DNA from: Streptomyces lincolnensis
GTDB lineage: Bacteria > Actinomycetota > Actinomycetes > Streptomycetales > Streptomycetaceae
Length of the DNA: 64,000 bases
Assembly: GCF_001685355.1 (NCBI RefSeq)
Contig: NZ_CP016438.1
Location: forward strand, 6,944,001-7,008,000
Direction: 5' to 3'
Shown here in pieces: positions 1 through 8,186 of the stretch (its first letter is position 1; every line of letters begins with the position of its first letter). The notes beneath the pieces were generated by a model. The model saw only the letters and a list, made by a program, of their open reading frames with translations, made no database searches and had not been told where the DNA came from. A program made the position numbers and the translations under genes.

Positions 1-1593
1 TGGCGGGAGATCGCGACGATACTGGCCGACCGGGACCCGGACCACGCCCGCGACCTGCTCACCGAGACCGCCCGCGGCCTGCTGGCCGAGGCCGGACATC
101 TCGCCCGGACCGATACGAGCACCAGCACCGGTACCCCCCTCATCGACTTCAGCAGTCCCAGGCGATGGAGGTGGTCGCGGTGGCGGAAAGCGATGACACC
201 GACCGTTCGACGGGCAGGGACGGAGGCGGGTGCGCTGAGGGCGGCCTTCCTGTCTGGCGTCCCGCGCCCGCGCACACGGTCCGAAGTGCGATACGAGCTG
301 ACACAGACCACGGAAGCGCTGGCCGGGCTACATCCCGTGGGGGCCGAACGCCTCGCCCTGGCAGCCGCTCCCGACGACCCCCGAGCACAGGCCAGAGCGT
401 TGGCGGGAGTCGCCGGGATGCTCACCGACAGGGACCCGCAGCAGGCACAGCGGATCCTGGCCAAAGCCGAACGCCTCGTCCGCACTCTCATCGGCCCGTA
501 CGAGCAGGCCGGTGCGTTGGCGCCGGTCGCAGCAGTGCTGGCAAGACTGGACCCGACGCAGGCCAAGCACCTGGCTGGCACCATCCCCGAGCCATACATG
601 ACTTCAGCGCTGGTAGAGATCATCAAAGTGGTGCTTGAGCGTGACCCCGACCAAGCCGAACGCCTCGCGAGTACCGTCCCCCAGGGGGACGGTCGTGCCC
701 AGATGCTGGCGCAGATCGCAGACGTGCTCGCCCCCGAGCACCCGGACCGGGCCCGCACCCTGCTCACCGAAGCCCGCACGCTCACCGCATCGCCTCTGAC
801 GTCGATCAAGGTCTTGACCGCGCTCGCGAAGATGACAGCCGGGCAGGATCCACGCCAGGCCACCGAACTGCTGGTCGAGGCCGAACACCTCGCCCTCGGT
901 CACGACCTCGGTAGGTACGTCATCCAGGAGATCGTGGAAGCGCTGGCCACCCTGGACGCCGTCGAGGCCGAACGCCTCGCCCGTACCCTCACCGACCCTT
1001 CCCTCCAGACCTGGGCCTTGACGAGCATCGTCAAGGCCCAGGCCAAGCACGACCTCGTCGACGCTGTCTACCTCGCGCAAACCATCCTCCAGTCACCCGA
1101 ACTGGCCACACGAGGAGGGGCGGAGGCAGTGGCAGCGGTGGCCGAGCAGGACACCGCCCAGGCCGAACGCCTCGCCCGTACCCTGCCCGACCCGCGTAAC
1201 CGGCTCAAGGCACTGATGGCGATCGCGAAGGTGACAGCAGGGAAGGATCCACGCCAGGCCACCGAACTGCTGGTCGAGGCCGAACGCCTCGCCCTCGATC
1301 ACGATCTCGGCGAGTACGTCATCGGGGGGATCGCGGAAGCGCTGGCCCCCCTCGACACCGCCCAGGCCGAACGCCTCGCCCGCACCCTCACCGGCCCGTA
1401 CATCCGCATCGAGGCGCTGATCGCGATCGCGAAGGAGAGGGCCGAACCCGACCCGGACCATGCCCAGCAACTCCTCGCCGAGGCCGAACACCTCGCGCAC
1501 GCTCTCCCCGGCCCCCTCCGGCAAGCCTCGGCATTGGTGAAGATCGCACAGCTGCACGCAAGCTGCCCCCCTCAGGACCCACCGCAGGCCTAG
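1..1593 (+). CDS. Helical-repeat protein, 5'-truncated by window edge
   Basis: The frame is open from base 1 to a TAG stop at 1593, so this is the C-terminal 530 residues of a longer protein whose N-terminus lies outside the window. It consists of repeated helix pairs with a recurring core of the form AERLARTL followed by a proline-containing turn and ALxxIAK, as in TPR/HEAT-type alpha-solenoids. Roughly residues 37-100 do not fit the repeat and are Arg/Trp/Ser-rich, so a frameshift or a linker there is possible. An internal ATG at 193 has no ribosome binding site. Two stretches 396 bp apart (about 830-905 and 1226-1301) are nearly identical at DNA level, showing recent internal duplication. 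No catalytic motif is visible. Such solenoids usually bind proteins, but the function here is unknown. Confidence 0.75.
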   Translation, partial: WREIATILADRDPDHARDLLTETARGLLAEAGHLARTDTSTSTGTPLIDFSSPRRWRWSRWRKAMTPTVRRAGTEAGALRAAFLSGVPRPRTRSEVRYELTQTTEALAGLHPVGAERLALAAAPDDPRAQARALAGVAGMLTDRDPQQAQRILAKAERLVRTLIGPYEQAGALAPVAAVLARLDPTQAKHLAGTIPEPYMTSALVEIIKVVLERDPDQAERLASTVPQGDGRAQMLAQIADVLAPEHPDRARTLLTEARTLTASPLTSIKVLTALAKMTAGQDPRQATELLVEAEHLALGHDLGRYVIQEIVEALATLDAVEAERLARTLTDPSLQTWALTSIVKAQAKHDLVDAVYLAQTILQSPELATRGGAEAVAAVAEQDTAQAERLARTLPDPRNRLKALMAIAKVTAGKDPRQATELLVEAERLALDHDLGEYVIGGIAEALAPLDTAQAERLARTLTGPYIRIEALIAIAKERAEPDPDHAQQLLAEAEHLAHALPGPLRQASALVKIAQLHASCPPQDPPQA

Positions 1594-2489
1594 GCCGACA
1601 GGCCCCGGAACTCCAGGTCCAACCGCGCCACCTCCCCCTCCGTCAGTTCCAGCTCCGTCGCGGCGGCCGAGGAGCGGATCGTCTCCGGGCGGCTCGCTCC
1701 CGGGATGGGGATGACGGTCGGGGATCTCGTCAACAACCAGGCGAGGCAGACCTGTTGGGGGCTCGCACTACGCTCCCGCGCGACGGAGTGGAACGCCGCG
1801 TGGCGGTCCCGCTCCTCGGTCCGGGACGGTCCGTCCAGGGAGCTGCGGGAGATGCCGCCCAGCGGGCTCCAGGGGAGGAACGCGAGGCCCAGTTCGGCGC
1901 AGAGGGTGAGTTCGGCCTCGCTGTCGCGGACGGCGGGGGAGTACTGGTTCTGCACGCAGACCAGGCGCTCGCCGAGGATCTCCCGGGCCACCCGGATCTG
2001 TCCGGTGTCGGCGTTGGAGATCCCGGCGAGCCGGATCGTGCCCGCGTCGAGCAGGTCGCGCAGCGCGCCGACCGAGTCCTCGAAGGGCACCGCGGGATCG
2101 GGCTTGTGCAGCTGGTAGAGGCCGATCGCGTCGACACCGAGCCGCTTGCGGGAGGCCTCGGCGGCGGCCTTGAGATGCCGTGGGGTGCCGGTCACCGTCC
2201 AGCTGCCGTCGGCCGGCCTGCCCCGGCCGCCCTTCGTCGCGACCAGCACGTCGGAGGTGTCACCGCCGTAGGCAGCGAGGGCGCGGGCGACCAGCAGTTC
2301 GTTGTGCCCGGGGTCGGCCCCGGGCAGGTGGTAGGAGTCGGCCGTGTCCAGGAGGGTCACGCCCTCGTCCAGCGCCGCGTGCACGGTGGCCAGGGCGCGG
2401 GCCTCGTCCGGCCGGCCCTCGATGGACAGCGGCATGGCACCAAGTCCTACGGCGCTCACGCGCAGGCCGCCCAGGGTGCGGTACCGCAT
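1590..2489 (-). CDS. Aldo/keto reductase
   Basis: A 299-residue protein of normal length for the aldo/keto reductase superfamily, which reduces carbonyls with NADPH in a (beta/alpha)8 barrel. It opens with a typical strand (RYRTLGGLRVSAVGLG). The catalytic tetrad is recognisable: Asp48 (LLDTADSY), Tyr53, Lys86 (VATKGGRG) and His128 (LYQLHKPDP). The C-terminal WLLTRSPTVIPIPGASRPETI matches the cofactor-binding end of the family. Its ATG shares one base with the stop of the upstream epimerase gene (TGATG), so the two are probably co-transcribed and translationally coupled. Its 3' end overlaps the end of the convergent repeat-protein gene by four bases. The substrate cannot be predicted. Confidence 0.93.
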   Translation of the reverse strand: MRYRTLGGLRVSAVGLGAMPLSIEGRPDEARALATVHAALDEGVTLLDTADSYHLPGADPGHNELLVARALAAYGGDTSDVLVATKGGRGRPADGSWTVTGTPRHLKAAAEASRKRLGVDAIGLYQLHKPDPAVPFEDSVGALRDLLDAGTIRLAGISNADTGQIRVAREILGERLVCVQNQYSPAVRDSEAELTLCAELGLAFLPWSPLGGISRSSLDGPSRTEERDRHAAFHSVARERSASPQQVCLAWLLTRSPTVIPIPGASRPETIRSSAAATELELTEGEVARLDLEFRGLSA

Positions 2490-3403
2490 CAGGCGTCACC
2501 CTTCCCCAGGGTCTCGGCCACGGCGCGCGGCAGCCATCGCCGTACGTCGTCGAAGGCGAATCCGAGCCGGGTGGCACGGGAGTTGTCCATGCCGTAGGAG
2601 CGGGCGAAGGAGAAGGGGGAGACCTCGCCGACCTCGACGGGGCCCAGGAGCACCTTGCCGTCCGGGACGTGCGCGGTCACGGCGTCGCAGATCTCCCCGG
2701 TGGTCAGCAGGCCGTGGGAGGCCGCGTTGACCGGGCCGGTGAAGTCCTCGCCGACCGTCCAGGCCAGGAAGCCGGCGATCTCCTCGACGTGGATGTAGGT
2801 GGCGGGCCGGTTCACCACCGGCACGGCGATCGGCGCACCGGCGCGGATCCGGTCGGCGTAGTGCGCGAGCCGTCCGGTGAAGTCGTCGGCGCCGCCCAGG
2901 ACATGGGCCACGCGCACGGCCACGTACGGGAACCCGGGGTCGGCCGCGAGGACCGCCTCGGCCTGCCGCTTGCCCTCGCCGTAGTGGGTGTCGAGGAACT
3001 CCGGTTCGTCCCAGGGGAGTTCGAGGCCGACGGACACGGTGGCCGGGTCCACCGCCTCCTCCCGGACGAGCGCGGGGGAGTCCTCGTACTCGTACACCTC
3101 GACCGTCGAGGTCATGACGTAGCGGCGGGTGCGGCCGGTGAAGACCCGGCGGGCCACGGCCGCCTGGCGCGGGGTGTAGCAGACCTGGTCGACCACCACG
3201 TCGAACGTGCGCGAACCGAGCGCCTGCGTCAGGGAGTTCTCGTCATCGCGGTCGGCGACCAGATGTGCCGCCCCGTCCGGTGGCCGCGACGAGCCGCGGT
3301 TCATCACCGTCACGTGGTCCCCGGCGGCCAGCAGACGTGCGACAAGCCGCTTTCCGAAGTAGCGGTTACCGCCGATGACCAGTATCTCTCGCCCCTTTTC
3401 CAT
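2489..3403 (-). CDS. NAD-dependent epimerase/dehydratase (extended SDR)
   Basis: A 304-residue Rossmann-fold protein starting MEKGREILVIGGNRYFGKRL. The glycine pattern GGNRYFG is the atypical/extended SDR nucleotide-binding loop, and the protein resembles the plant and bacterial CSP41-like or reductase branch rather than classical sugar epimerases. The frame continues upstream without homology. I chose the ATG at 3403 because GGGAGA lies nine bases before it; an ATG at 3409 is only three bases from that site. The gene precedes and just overlaps the aldo/keto reductase gene and is divergent from the Lrp/AsnC regulator across 45 bp, which suggests that regulator may control the pair. The substrate is unknown. 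Confidence 0.87.
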   Translation of the reverse strand: MEKGREILVIGGNRYFGKRLVARLLAAGDHVTVMNRGSSRPPDGAAHLVADRDDENSLTQALGSRTFDVVVDQVCYTPRQAAVARRVFTGRTRRYVMTSTVEVYEYEDSPALVREEAVDPATVSVGLELPWDEPEFLDTHYGEGKRQAEAVLAADPGFPYVAVRVAHVLGGADDFTGRLAHYADRIRAGAPIAVPVVNRPATYIHVEEIAGFLAWTVGEDFTGPVNAASHGLLTTGEICDAVTAHVPDGKVLLGPVEVGEVSPFSFARSYGMDNSRATRLGFAFDDVRRWLPRAVAETLGKGDA

Positions 3404-3448
3404 GACCATAATTCTCCCGGCGTACATCCCGGTCATGAAGGGGGAACC

Positions 3449-3958
3449 ATGGGAGTTCAGGCCGCCGCACCAAAAGAACCACGGCATCTGCGCGCCGCCG
3501 CCGACGAAACCTCGGTGGCCTTCGACGCGCTGGACCGGCAGATCCTCGAACTCCTCCAGAGCGACGGCCGGATCAAGCTCAGCGAACTGGGCCGCCGGGT
3601 CCGGCTCAGCCCGGCGGCGGTCACCGAGCGGGTGCGCCGGCTGGAGGCGGCGGGTGTGATCAGCGGTTACGGAGCCCGGGTTGTCCCGGCCCGGCTCGGT
3701 TACGGCATCCAGGCGTTCATCCGGGTCAACCCGCACGGCGGCTACACCCTCAAGCACCCCAGGACCCTGGAACTGATCGAACGGCCCGAGATCACCGAGG
3801 TGCATCACGTGGTCGGCGAGGACTGCTGGATCCTCAAGGTCGCCGTGCGGGACACCGTCCACCTGGAGGAGGTCCTGGAGAAGGTCTCCGCCCTCGGCCG
3901 CACCACGACGTCGATCGTGCTCACCTCCCCCGTGGAGCGGAAACCGCTGTTGCCTTGA
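3449..3958 (+). CDS. Lrp/AsnC family transcriptional regulator
   Basis: A 169-residue one-component regulator. An AsnC-type winged helix-turn-helix occupies about residues 25-85 (ALDRQILELLQSDGRIKLSE ... VTERVRRLEAAGVISGY), followed by the RAM ligand-binding domain (VRxxGYGIQAFIRVN, then HHVVGEDCWILKV and LGRTTTSIVLTSP). Members bind amino acids or other small effectors and form octamers that bend DNA. The ATG at 3449 is preceded by a strong AAGGGGG ribosome binding site; the same frame extends far upstream only as antisense of the epimerase. Being divergent from the epimerase/aldo-keto reductase genes across 45 bp, it plausibly regulates them and itself. That is inference from position. Confidence 0.92.
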   Translation: MGVQAAAPKEPRHLRAAADETSVAFDALDRQILELLQSDGRIKLSELGRRVRLSPAAVTERVRRLEAAGVISGYGARVVPARLGYGIQAFIRVNPHGGYTLKHPRTLELIERPEITEVHHVVGEDCWILKVAVRDTVHLEEVLEKVSALGRTTTSIVLTSPVERKPLLP

Positions 3959-3988
3959 CGTCGGGGTGAAGGCTTACGTTCGTACCCA
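3950..3988 (+). promoter_or_regulatory. MerR-type promoter with 19-bp spacer (predicted)
   Basis: TTGCCT (3950-3955) and TACGTT (3975-3980) are separated by 19 bp, the lengthened spacer typical of promoters untwisted by MerR-family activators. The spacer carries an imperfect dyad (CCTTGAC ... GTGAAGG). Transcription would start within a few bases of the ATG at 3988, so the regulator mRNA is probably leaderless; no ribosome binding site precedes it. This suggests autoregulation of the MerR-thioredoxin pair. Confidence 0.55.
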
Positions 3989-4377
3989 TGCGAATCGGTG
4001 AGCTGGCCGAGCGGGCCGGGACGACGACCCGGACGCTCCGGTACTACGAGTCCCGGGGTCTGCTGCCCGCGCGGCGCGCCCACAACGGCTATCGGAGCTA
4101 CGACGAGAGCGACCTGAAGCTGCTGCGGCAGATCAGGACGCTCCAGGACTTCGGGTTCGACCTGGAGGAGACCCGGCCGTTCGTGGAGTGCCTGCGGGCC
4201 GGGCATCCCGACGGGGACTCGTGCCCGGCCTCCCTCGCGGTCTACCGGCGCAAGCTGGACGAACTCGACGCGCTGATCGGCGAGTTGCGGGCCGTGCGGG
4301 CGCAGATCGGGGTGCGGCTCGCGGCGCTGGACGAGACGGAGGAACCGTTGTGCGACATGGGAGGACAGACACGGTGA
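3988..4377 (+). CDS. MerR family transcriptional regulator
   Basis: A 129-residue MerR regulator beginning MRIGELAERAGTTTRTLRYY, with the winged-helix DNA-binding domain in residues 1-70 and a dimerisation coiled coil at about 80-118. Cysteines at 68, 79 and 122 could serve redox or metal sensing, but their spacing does not match a sensor I can name. The stop overlaps the thioredoxin start (GTGA, four bases), so regulator and thioredoxin are translationally coupled. A 19-bp-spaced promoter with a dyad lies immediately upstream and no ribosome binding site is present, pointing to a leaderless, self-regulated transcript. A role in thiol or oxidative stress is inferred from the partner gene. Confidence 0.93.
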   Translation: MRIGELAERAGTTTRTLRYYESRGLLPARRAHNGYRSYDESDLKLLRQIRTLQDFGFDLEETRPFVECLRAGHPDGDSCPASLAVYRRKLDELDALIGELRAVRAQIGVRLAALDETEEPLCDMGGQTR

Positions 4378-4706
4378 TCAAGGCAGCCGGAGTGGCCGAG
4401 GTGACGGACGCGGACTTCGAGGCGGAGGTGCTCGGGGCGGATCTGCCGGTGCTGGTGGAGTTCACCGCCGACTGGTGCCCGCCGTGCCGGCAGATGGGGC
4501 CGGTGCTCAGCGCCCTCGCGGCGGAGGAGGGCGAGCGGCTGAAGGTGGTCCAGCTCGATGTGGACACCAATCCGGACACGACGAACGCGTACCGGGTTCT
4601 GTCGATGCCGACCTTCATGGTGTTCCGGAACGGAGAGCCGATGAAAGCGGTCGTGGGAGCGCTCCCCAAGAGGCGTTTGCTGGAAGAGATTTCCGAGTTT
4701 TTCTGA
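4374..4706 (+). CDS. Thioredoxin
   Basis: A 110-residue thioredoxin that reduces protein disulfides in the cytoplasm. The active site is WCPPC (Cys35 and Cys38), with proline-proline instead of the usual glycine-proline between the cysteines; this should shift the redox potential. The conserved cis-proline loop is present as SMPTFMVF, and VLVEFTADWCPPC gives the standard beta3-alpha2 entry. The GTG at 4374 overlaps the MerR stop by four bases and follows a GGGAGGAC ribosome binding site. No signal peptide is seen. The gene is the effector half of a regulator-thioredoxin pair. Confidence 0.94.
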   Translation: MIKAAGVAEVTDADFEAEVLGADLPVLVEFTADWCPPCRQMGPVLSALAAEEGERLKVVQLDVDTNPDTTNAYRVLSMPTFMVFRNGEPMKAVVGALPKRRLLEEISEFF

Positions 4707-4874
4707 CATTTGATTTCCTCAACTCCCTTCTGGAAAAAGGATGTTAGGAATTCAATCAAGAAGTTAATCGTCGGTAAGGACTCTTTGCGTTTACTTTGCG
4801 GAAGAAAACCTTTTCTCGGCCGGAATGGGTGCCTTAACTTTCAAGCACACCCCCCACAGAGGAAAGGTCGGGAA

Positions 4875-5636
4875 GTGAACACACTCTTCACTGGACGCAA
4901 GCGCCGCTCGGCGGCTGTCGCGGTCACGGGAATGGCGATGCTCGGCGGAATGTTCGCCGGAATAGGCACCGCGAACGCGGCGGACGACAACTGGTACGAC
5001 CAGTCGGCGCTGCTCACCTCCTGCCAGCAGAACGTGGACGGTCTCGGCAAGGCGGACCGGTGCCGCTTCGAGCCCGCCAAGCGGGAGATCTTCACGGGCC
5101 CGGCACGTCAGGTCGGCCCGACCGTGCACGCCTGTGCGACCAAGATCACGCTCGGCCGTCAGACGACTTCGGGACGCACCGAGGAGAACAGCATCGGTGT
5201 CTCGGTCGGCGTCGAGGCGGGGCTGTCGAAGGTCTTCAGCGCCTCCATCCAGACGACGTACAACCACACCTGGTCCTACTCGACCTCGGAGACCACCGAG
5301 ATCGGCGGCGAGGTGCCCGAGTACTCGGTCGGGTACGCGACGCTCGCCCCGGCGATGCAGCGCGTGACGGGTCGCATGGTCATCAACTACCCGAAGCGCC
5401 GGCACGGCCACTACCTGTGGTACGCGTATCCGACGCTCACCCAGTACGACCCGGACGAGATGCAGTACTCGACGACCACCGTCTACAGCCGTCCGATGAC
5501 CGCGCAGGAGCGCCAGAGCATGTGCAACGGCGCAGGCGGCACGGTCTCCGCCCCGCCGGCCACGCACACCACGATCCACCTGGCACAGCCGCCCACGTCG
5601 CAGGGTGCGGGCCTGTCCGGGCGGCCCCGGAACTGA
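4875..5636 (+). CDS. Secreted protein with aerolysin/ETX-MTX2-like pattern
   Basis: A 253-residue exported protein. A basic, then hydrophobic signal peptide (residues 1 to about 35) ends at ANA-ADDNW. Residues about 105-185 alternate Ser/Thr with small hydrophobic residues (SIGVSVGVEAGLSKVF, then TTYNHTWSYSTSETTE), followed by a VPEYSVGYATLAPAMQRVTG stretch. This matches the general layout of aerolysin/epsilon-toxin-MTX2 beta-pore-forming proteins: an amphipathic insertion hairpin, then a proline-containing strand pair. The similarity is by pattern only and is my inference. The GTG at 4875 follows GGAAAGG with seven-base spacing. The 168 bp upstream is unusually AT-rich and probably holds the promoter. 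A strong terminator follows the gene, so it is monocistronic. Confidence 0.8.
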   Translation: MNTLFTGRKRRSAAVAVTGMAMLGGMFAGIGTANAADDNWYDQSALLTSCQQNVDGLGKADRCRFEPAKREIFTGPARQVGPTVHACATKITLGRQTTSGRTEENSIGVSVGVEAGLSKVFSASIQTTYNHTWSYSTSETTEIGGEVPEYSVGYATLAPAMQRVTGRMVINYPKRRHGHYLWYAYPTLTQYDPDEMQYSTTTVYSRPMTAQERQSMCNGAGGTVSAPPATHTTIHLAQPPTSQGAGLSGRPRN

Positions 5637-5673
5637 CCGGGCAGGACCGGCAGGCCTGGCCGGACCGGAAATA

Positions 5674-5709
5674 GGAAATCCCCCGAGCGATTGCGCTCGG
5701 GGGATTTCC
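5674..5709. terminator. Strong hairpin terminator
   Basis: A perfect 16-bp inverted repeat (5674-5689 with 5694-5709) with a four-base loop, beginning GGAAATCCCCCGAGCG. There is no U-tract, as is usual in Streptomyces. It lies 38 bp past the stop of the secreted-protein gene and before the helicase gene, so it most likely ends the former transcript. Confidence 0.85.
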
Positions 5710-5789
5710 CTGCGTATATTTAATGGTTCGCGACTTCGCATGGGTCAGGTCGCGGAGAAGCTCAGTAGGCACAGTATATCCGGGCGGGA

Positions 5790-8096
5790 GTGGAATTGTC
5801 AAACACCGGGTTTCCAGACCATGAATTGAAGCGCGAACAGGAATTCATCGACGGGCTGTACGCACGCGTGGACGCGCTGCGCGGTGACACCGAGACCTCC
5901 GTCACACATGCCCTCGCCCAGGGCAACACGCCCATGCAGGCCCGCCTGGAGCGGGACATCCTGGTCGCCGAACGGTCGGGGCTGCTGGCCGCACTGAACG
6001 CGGTGGACGGCTCGCTGTGCTTCGGTCGCCTCGACCTCACTTCGGGTGTCGTGCACCATATCGGCCGGGTCGGTCTGCGCACCGACGACGCCGAGCGCAC
6101 CCCCATCCTGATCGACTGGCGGGCGGACGTCGCCCGCCCCTTCTACCTGGCCACCGGCCACACTCCGATGGGCCTGCGCCGCCGCCGGCACATCACCACC
6201 GAGGAGCGCCGGGTCACCGCCCTGCACGACGAGATCCTCGACCTCGGCGACGACGAGCGCACCGGCCACGAGGACCCGACCGGCGACGCCGTGCTGCTCG
6301 CCGCGCTGAACTCCGCGCGCACCGGGCGGATGGGCGACATCGTGCAGACCATCCAGGCCGAGCAGGACGAGATCATCCGCGCCCCGCACCGGGGGATCAT
6401 GGTGGTCGAGGGCGGCCCCGGCACCGGCAAGACGGCCGTCGCCCTGCACCGGGCCGCGTACCTGCTGTACGAGCACCGGGAACTGCTCGCCAAGCGGGCC
6501 GTCCTGATCGTCGGCCCCAACCCCGCCTTCCTCGGCTACATCGGCGAGGTCCTGCCCGCGCTGGGCGAGACCGGCGTCCTGCTGGCCACGGTCGGGGAGC
6601 TGTACCCCGGGGTGAAGGCCACGGCGACCGACACCCGCGAGGCCGCCGCGGTCAAGGGGCGCGCCGACATGGCGGACGTCCTCGCCGACGTCGTACGCGA
6701 CTGGCAGGCACTGCCCGATCCGGTGATCACGATCGAGCACGACCGCGAGGTCCTGATGCTCGACGACGGCCTGGTGAAGGTGGCGCGCGAGCGCACCCGT
6801 GAGGCGCGGCTGCCGCACAACGTGGCCCGGGAGCACTTCGAGGGCCACATCCTCAACACGCTCACCGACATGGTCGCCGAGCGCATCGGCACGGACCCCT
6901 TCGACGGTACGAACCTCCTCGACCCGAGCGACATCACCCAGATCCGCGACGAGCTCGCCGAGAACCCCGAAGTCTGGTCCGCCATCGACCAGTTGTGGCC
7001 GCGGCTGACCCCGCAGCGGCTGGTCGCGGACTTCCTCGCCGACCCCGTCGGCTACCTCCCCGACGAGGACGCGGCCGCCATCCGCCGCCCGGTGACCCGG
7101 GCGTGGACCGTGGCGGACGTACCCCTGCTGGACGAGGCGGCCGAACTGCTCGGCGTGGACGAACGGGTGGCGCGGGCGCGGGCCGAGCGCGAACGCGAGA
7201 CCCAGGTCGCCTACGCGCAGGGCGTGCTGGACGTGTCGTACGCCTCGCGCACCTACGAGTTCGAGGACAAGGAGGAGGGCGACCCCGAGAGCAGCGAGGT
7301 CCTGTCCGCGCACGACATCATCGACGCCGAACGCTTCGCCGAGCGCCAGGAGGAGGACGACCACCGCAGCGCCGCCGAGCGCGCGGCGGCCGACCGCACC
7401 TGGGCGTTCGGGCACATCATCGTCGACGAGGCGCAGGAACTGTCGCCGATGGCCTGGCGGCTGCTCATGCGGCGCAGCCCGACCCGCTCGATGACCCTGG
7501 TCGGCGATCCCGCGCAGACCGCCGAGCCGGCCGGTGTCGGATCGTGGGCGGGGATCCTGGAGCCCTACGTCGAGGACCGCTGGGAGCACACCCGCCTCGG
7601 CGTCAACTACCGCACCCCGGCCGAGATCATGGAGCTGGCGGCGGCCGTGGTGCGCGCCGAGAACCCCGGCTTCGAGCCGCCGAGCTCGGTCCGGTCGACC
7701 GGGGTACGGCCCTGGGTGCGCGCCACCGACGACCTGCCCGGCGCGGTGACCGAGGCGGTCAAGGAGCTGACCCCCGAGGAGGGGCGGCTCGCGGTCATCG
7801 CCCCGCGCCATCTGCACCGCAGGCTCGCCGCCCGGCTCGACGGGGTGACGGCCGGCGCGGAGCCCGACCTCACGCGGACCGTCGTCCTCCTCGACCCCCG
7901 CCAGTCCAAGGGGCTGGAGTTCGACTCGGTCCTCGTCGTCGAGCCGGGGCTGTACGGCACCAGCGACCTCTACGTCGCGCTGACCCGGGCTACCCAGCGG
8001 CTGGGGGTGCTGTACGCCGGACGGCTGCCGAAGGCGCTGGCGGGCGCGCTGGCGGGCGCGTCGGAGGGGCCGCTCGCGGGGGACGCGAGCGACTGA
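5790..8096 (+). CDS. helD: HelD-type UvrD/Rep-like helicase (RNA polymerase recycling factor)
   Basis: A 768-residue superfamily 1 ATPase resembling actinobacterial (class II) HelD proteins, which pull RNA polymerase off nucleic acid. A long N-terminal helical arm (ELKREQEFIDGLYARVDALR) precedes Walker A GGPGTGKT (208-215). Walker B is IIVDEAQEL (Asp546-Glu547). Later motifs are LVGDPAQTAE, the NYRTP motif, DPRQSKGLEFDSVLVVEP and YVALTRATQRLGVLY. Length and architecture fit the family. The GTG at 5790 begins inside GGGAG; a TTG at 5796 with better spacing from GGGCGGGAG is a possible start. Some HelD relatives confer rifamycin tolerance, but I saw no rifamycin-associated element upstream. Confidence 0.88.
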   Translation: MELSNTGFPDHELKREQEFIDGLYARVDALRGDTETSVTHALAQGNTPMQARLERDILVAERSGLLAALNAVDGSLCFGRLDLTSGVVHHIGRVGLRTDDAERTPILIDWRADVARPFYLATGHTPMGLRRRRHITTEERRVTALHDEILDLGDDERTGHEDPTGDAVLLAALNSARTGRMGDIVQTIQAEQDEIIRAPHRGIMVVEGGPGTGKTAVALHRAAYLLYEHRELLAKRAVLIVGPNPAFLGYIGEVLPALGETGVLLATVGELYPGVKATATDTREAAAVKGRADMADVLADVVRDWQALPDPVITIEHDREVLMLDDGLVKVARERTREARLPHNVAREHFEGHILNTLTDMVAERIGTDPFDGTNLLDPSDITQIRDELAENPEVWSAIDQLWPRLTPQRLVADFLADPVGYLPDEDAAAIRRPVTRAWTVADVPLLDEAAELLGVDERVARARAERERETQVAYAQGVLDVSYASRTYEFEDKEEGDPESSEVLSAHDIIDAERFAERQEEDDHRSAAERAAADRTWAFGHIIVDEAQELSPMAWRLLMRRSPTRSMTLVGDPAQTAEPAGVGSWAGILEPYVEDRWEHTRLGVNYRTPAEIMELAAAVVRAENPGFEPPSSVRSTGVRPWVRATDDLPGAVTEAVKELTPEEGRLAVIAPRHLHRRLAARLDGVTAGAEPDLTRTVVLLDPRQSKGLEFDSVLVVEPGLYGTSDLYVALTRATQRLGVLYAGRLPKALAGALAGASEGPLAGDASD

Positions 8097-8186
8097 CGGG
8101 ACGACAGGAACAGGTTCGTATAAGAGCCGTAACAGTTCGTGACGCGATCACTGCGTGTGTACGGCCGGTGCGGTAAGCGTTGCGGT

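Noticed and set aside
2180..3448. Long N-terminal extension of the Lrp/AsnC regulator frame
   Set aside because: It is antisense to the epimerase and lacks domain similarity; a strong ribosome binding site precedes the ATG at 3449.
4707..4874. AT-rich stretch as horizontally acquired DNA
   Set aside because: It is only 168 bp between normal-GC genes and is better explained as a promoter/leader region.
5710..5789. Possible rifamycin-associated element before helD
   Set aside because: I found no 19-bp inverted repeat of that kind in the interval.
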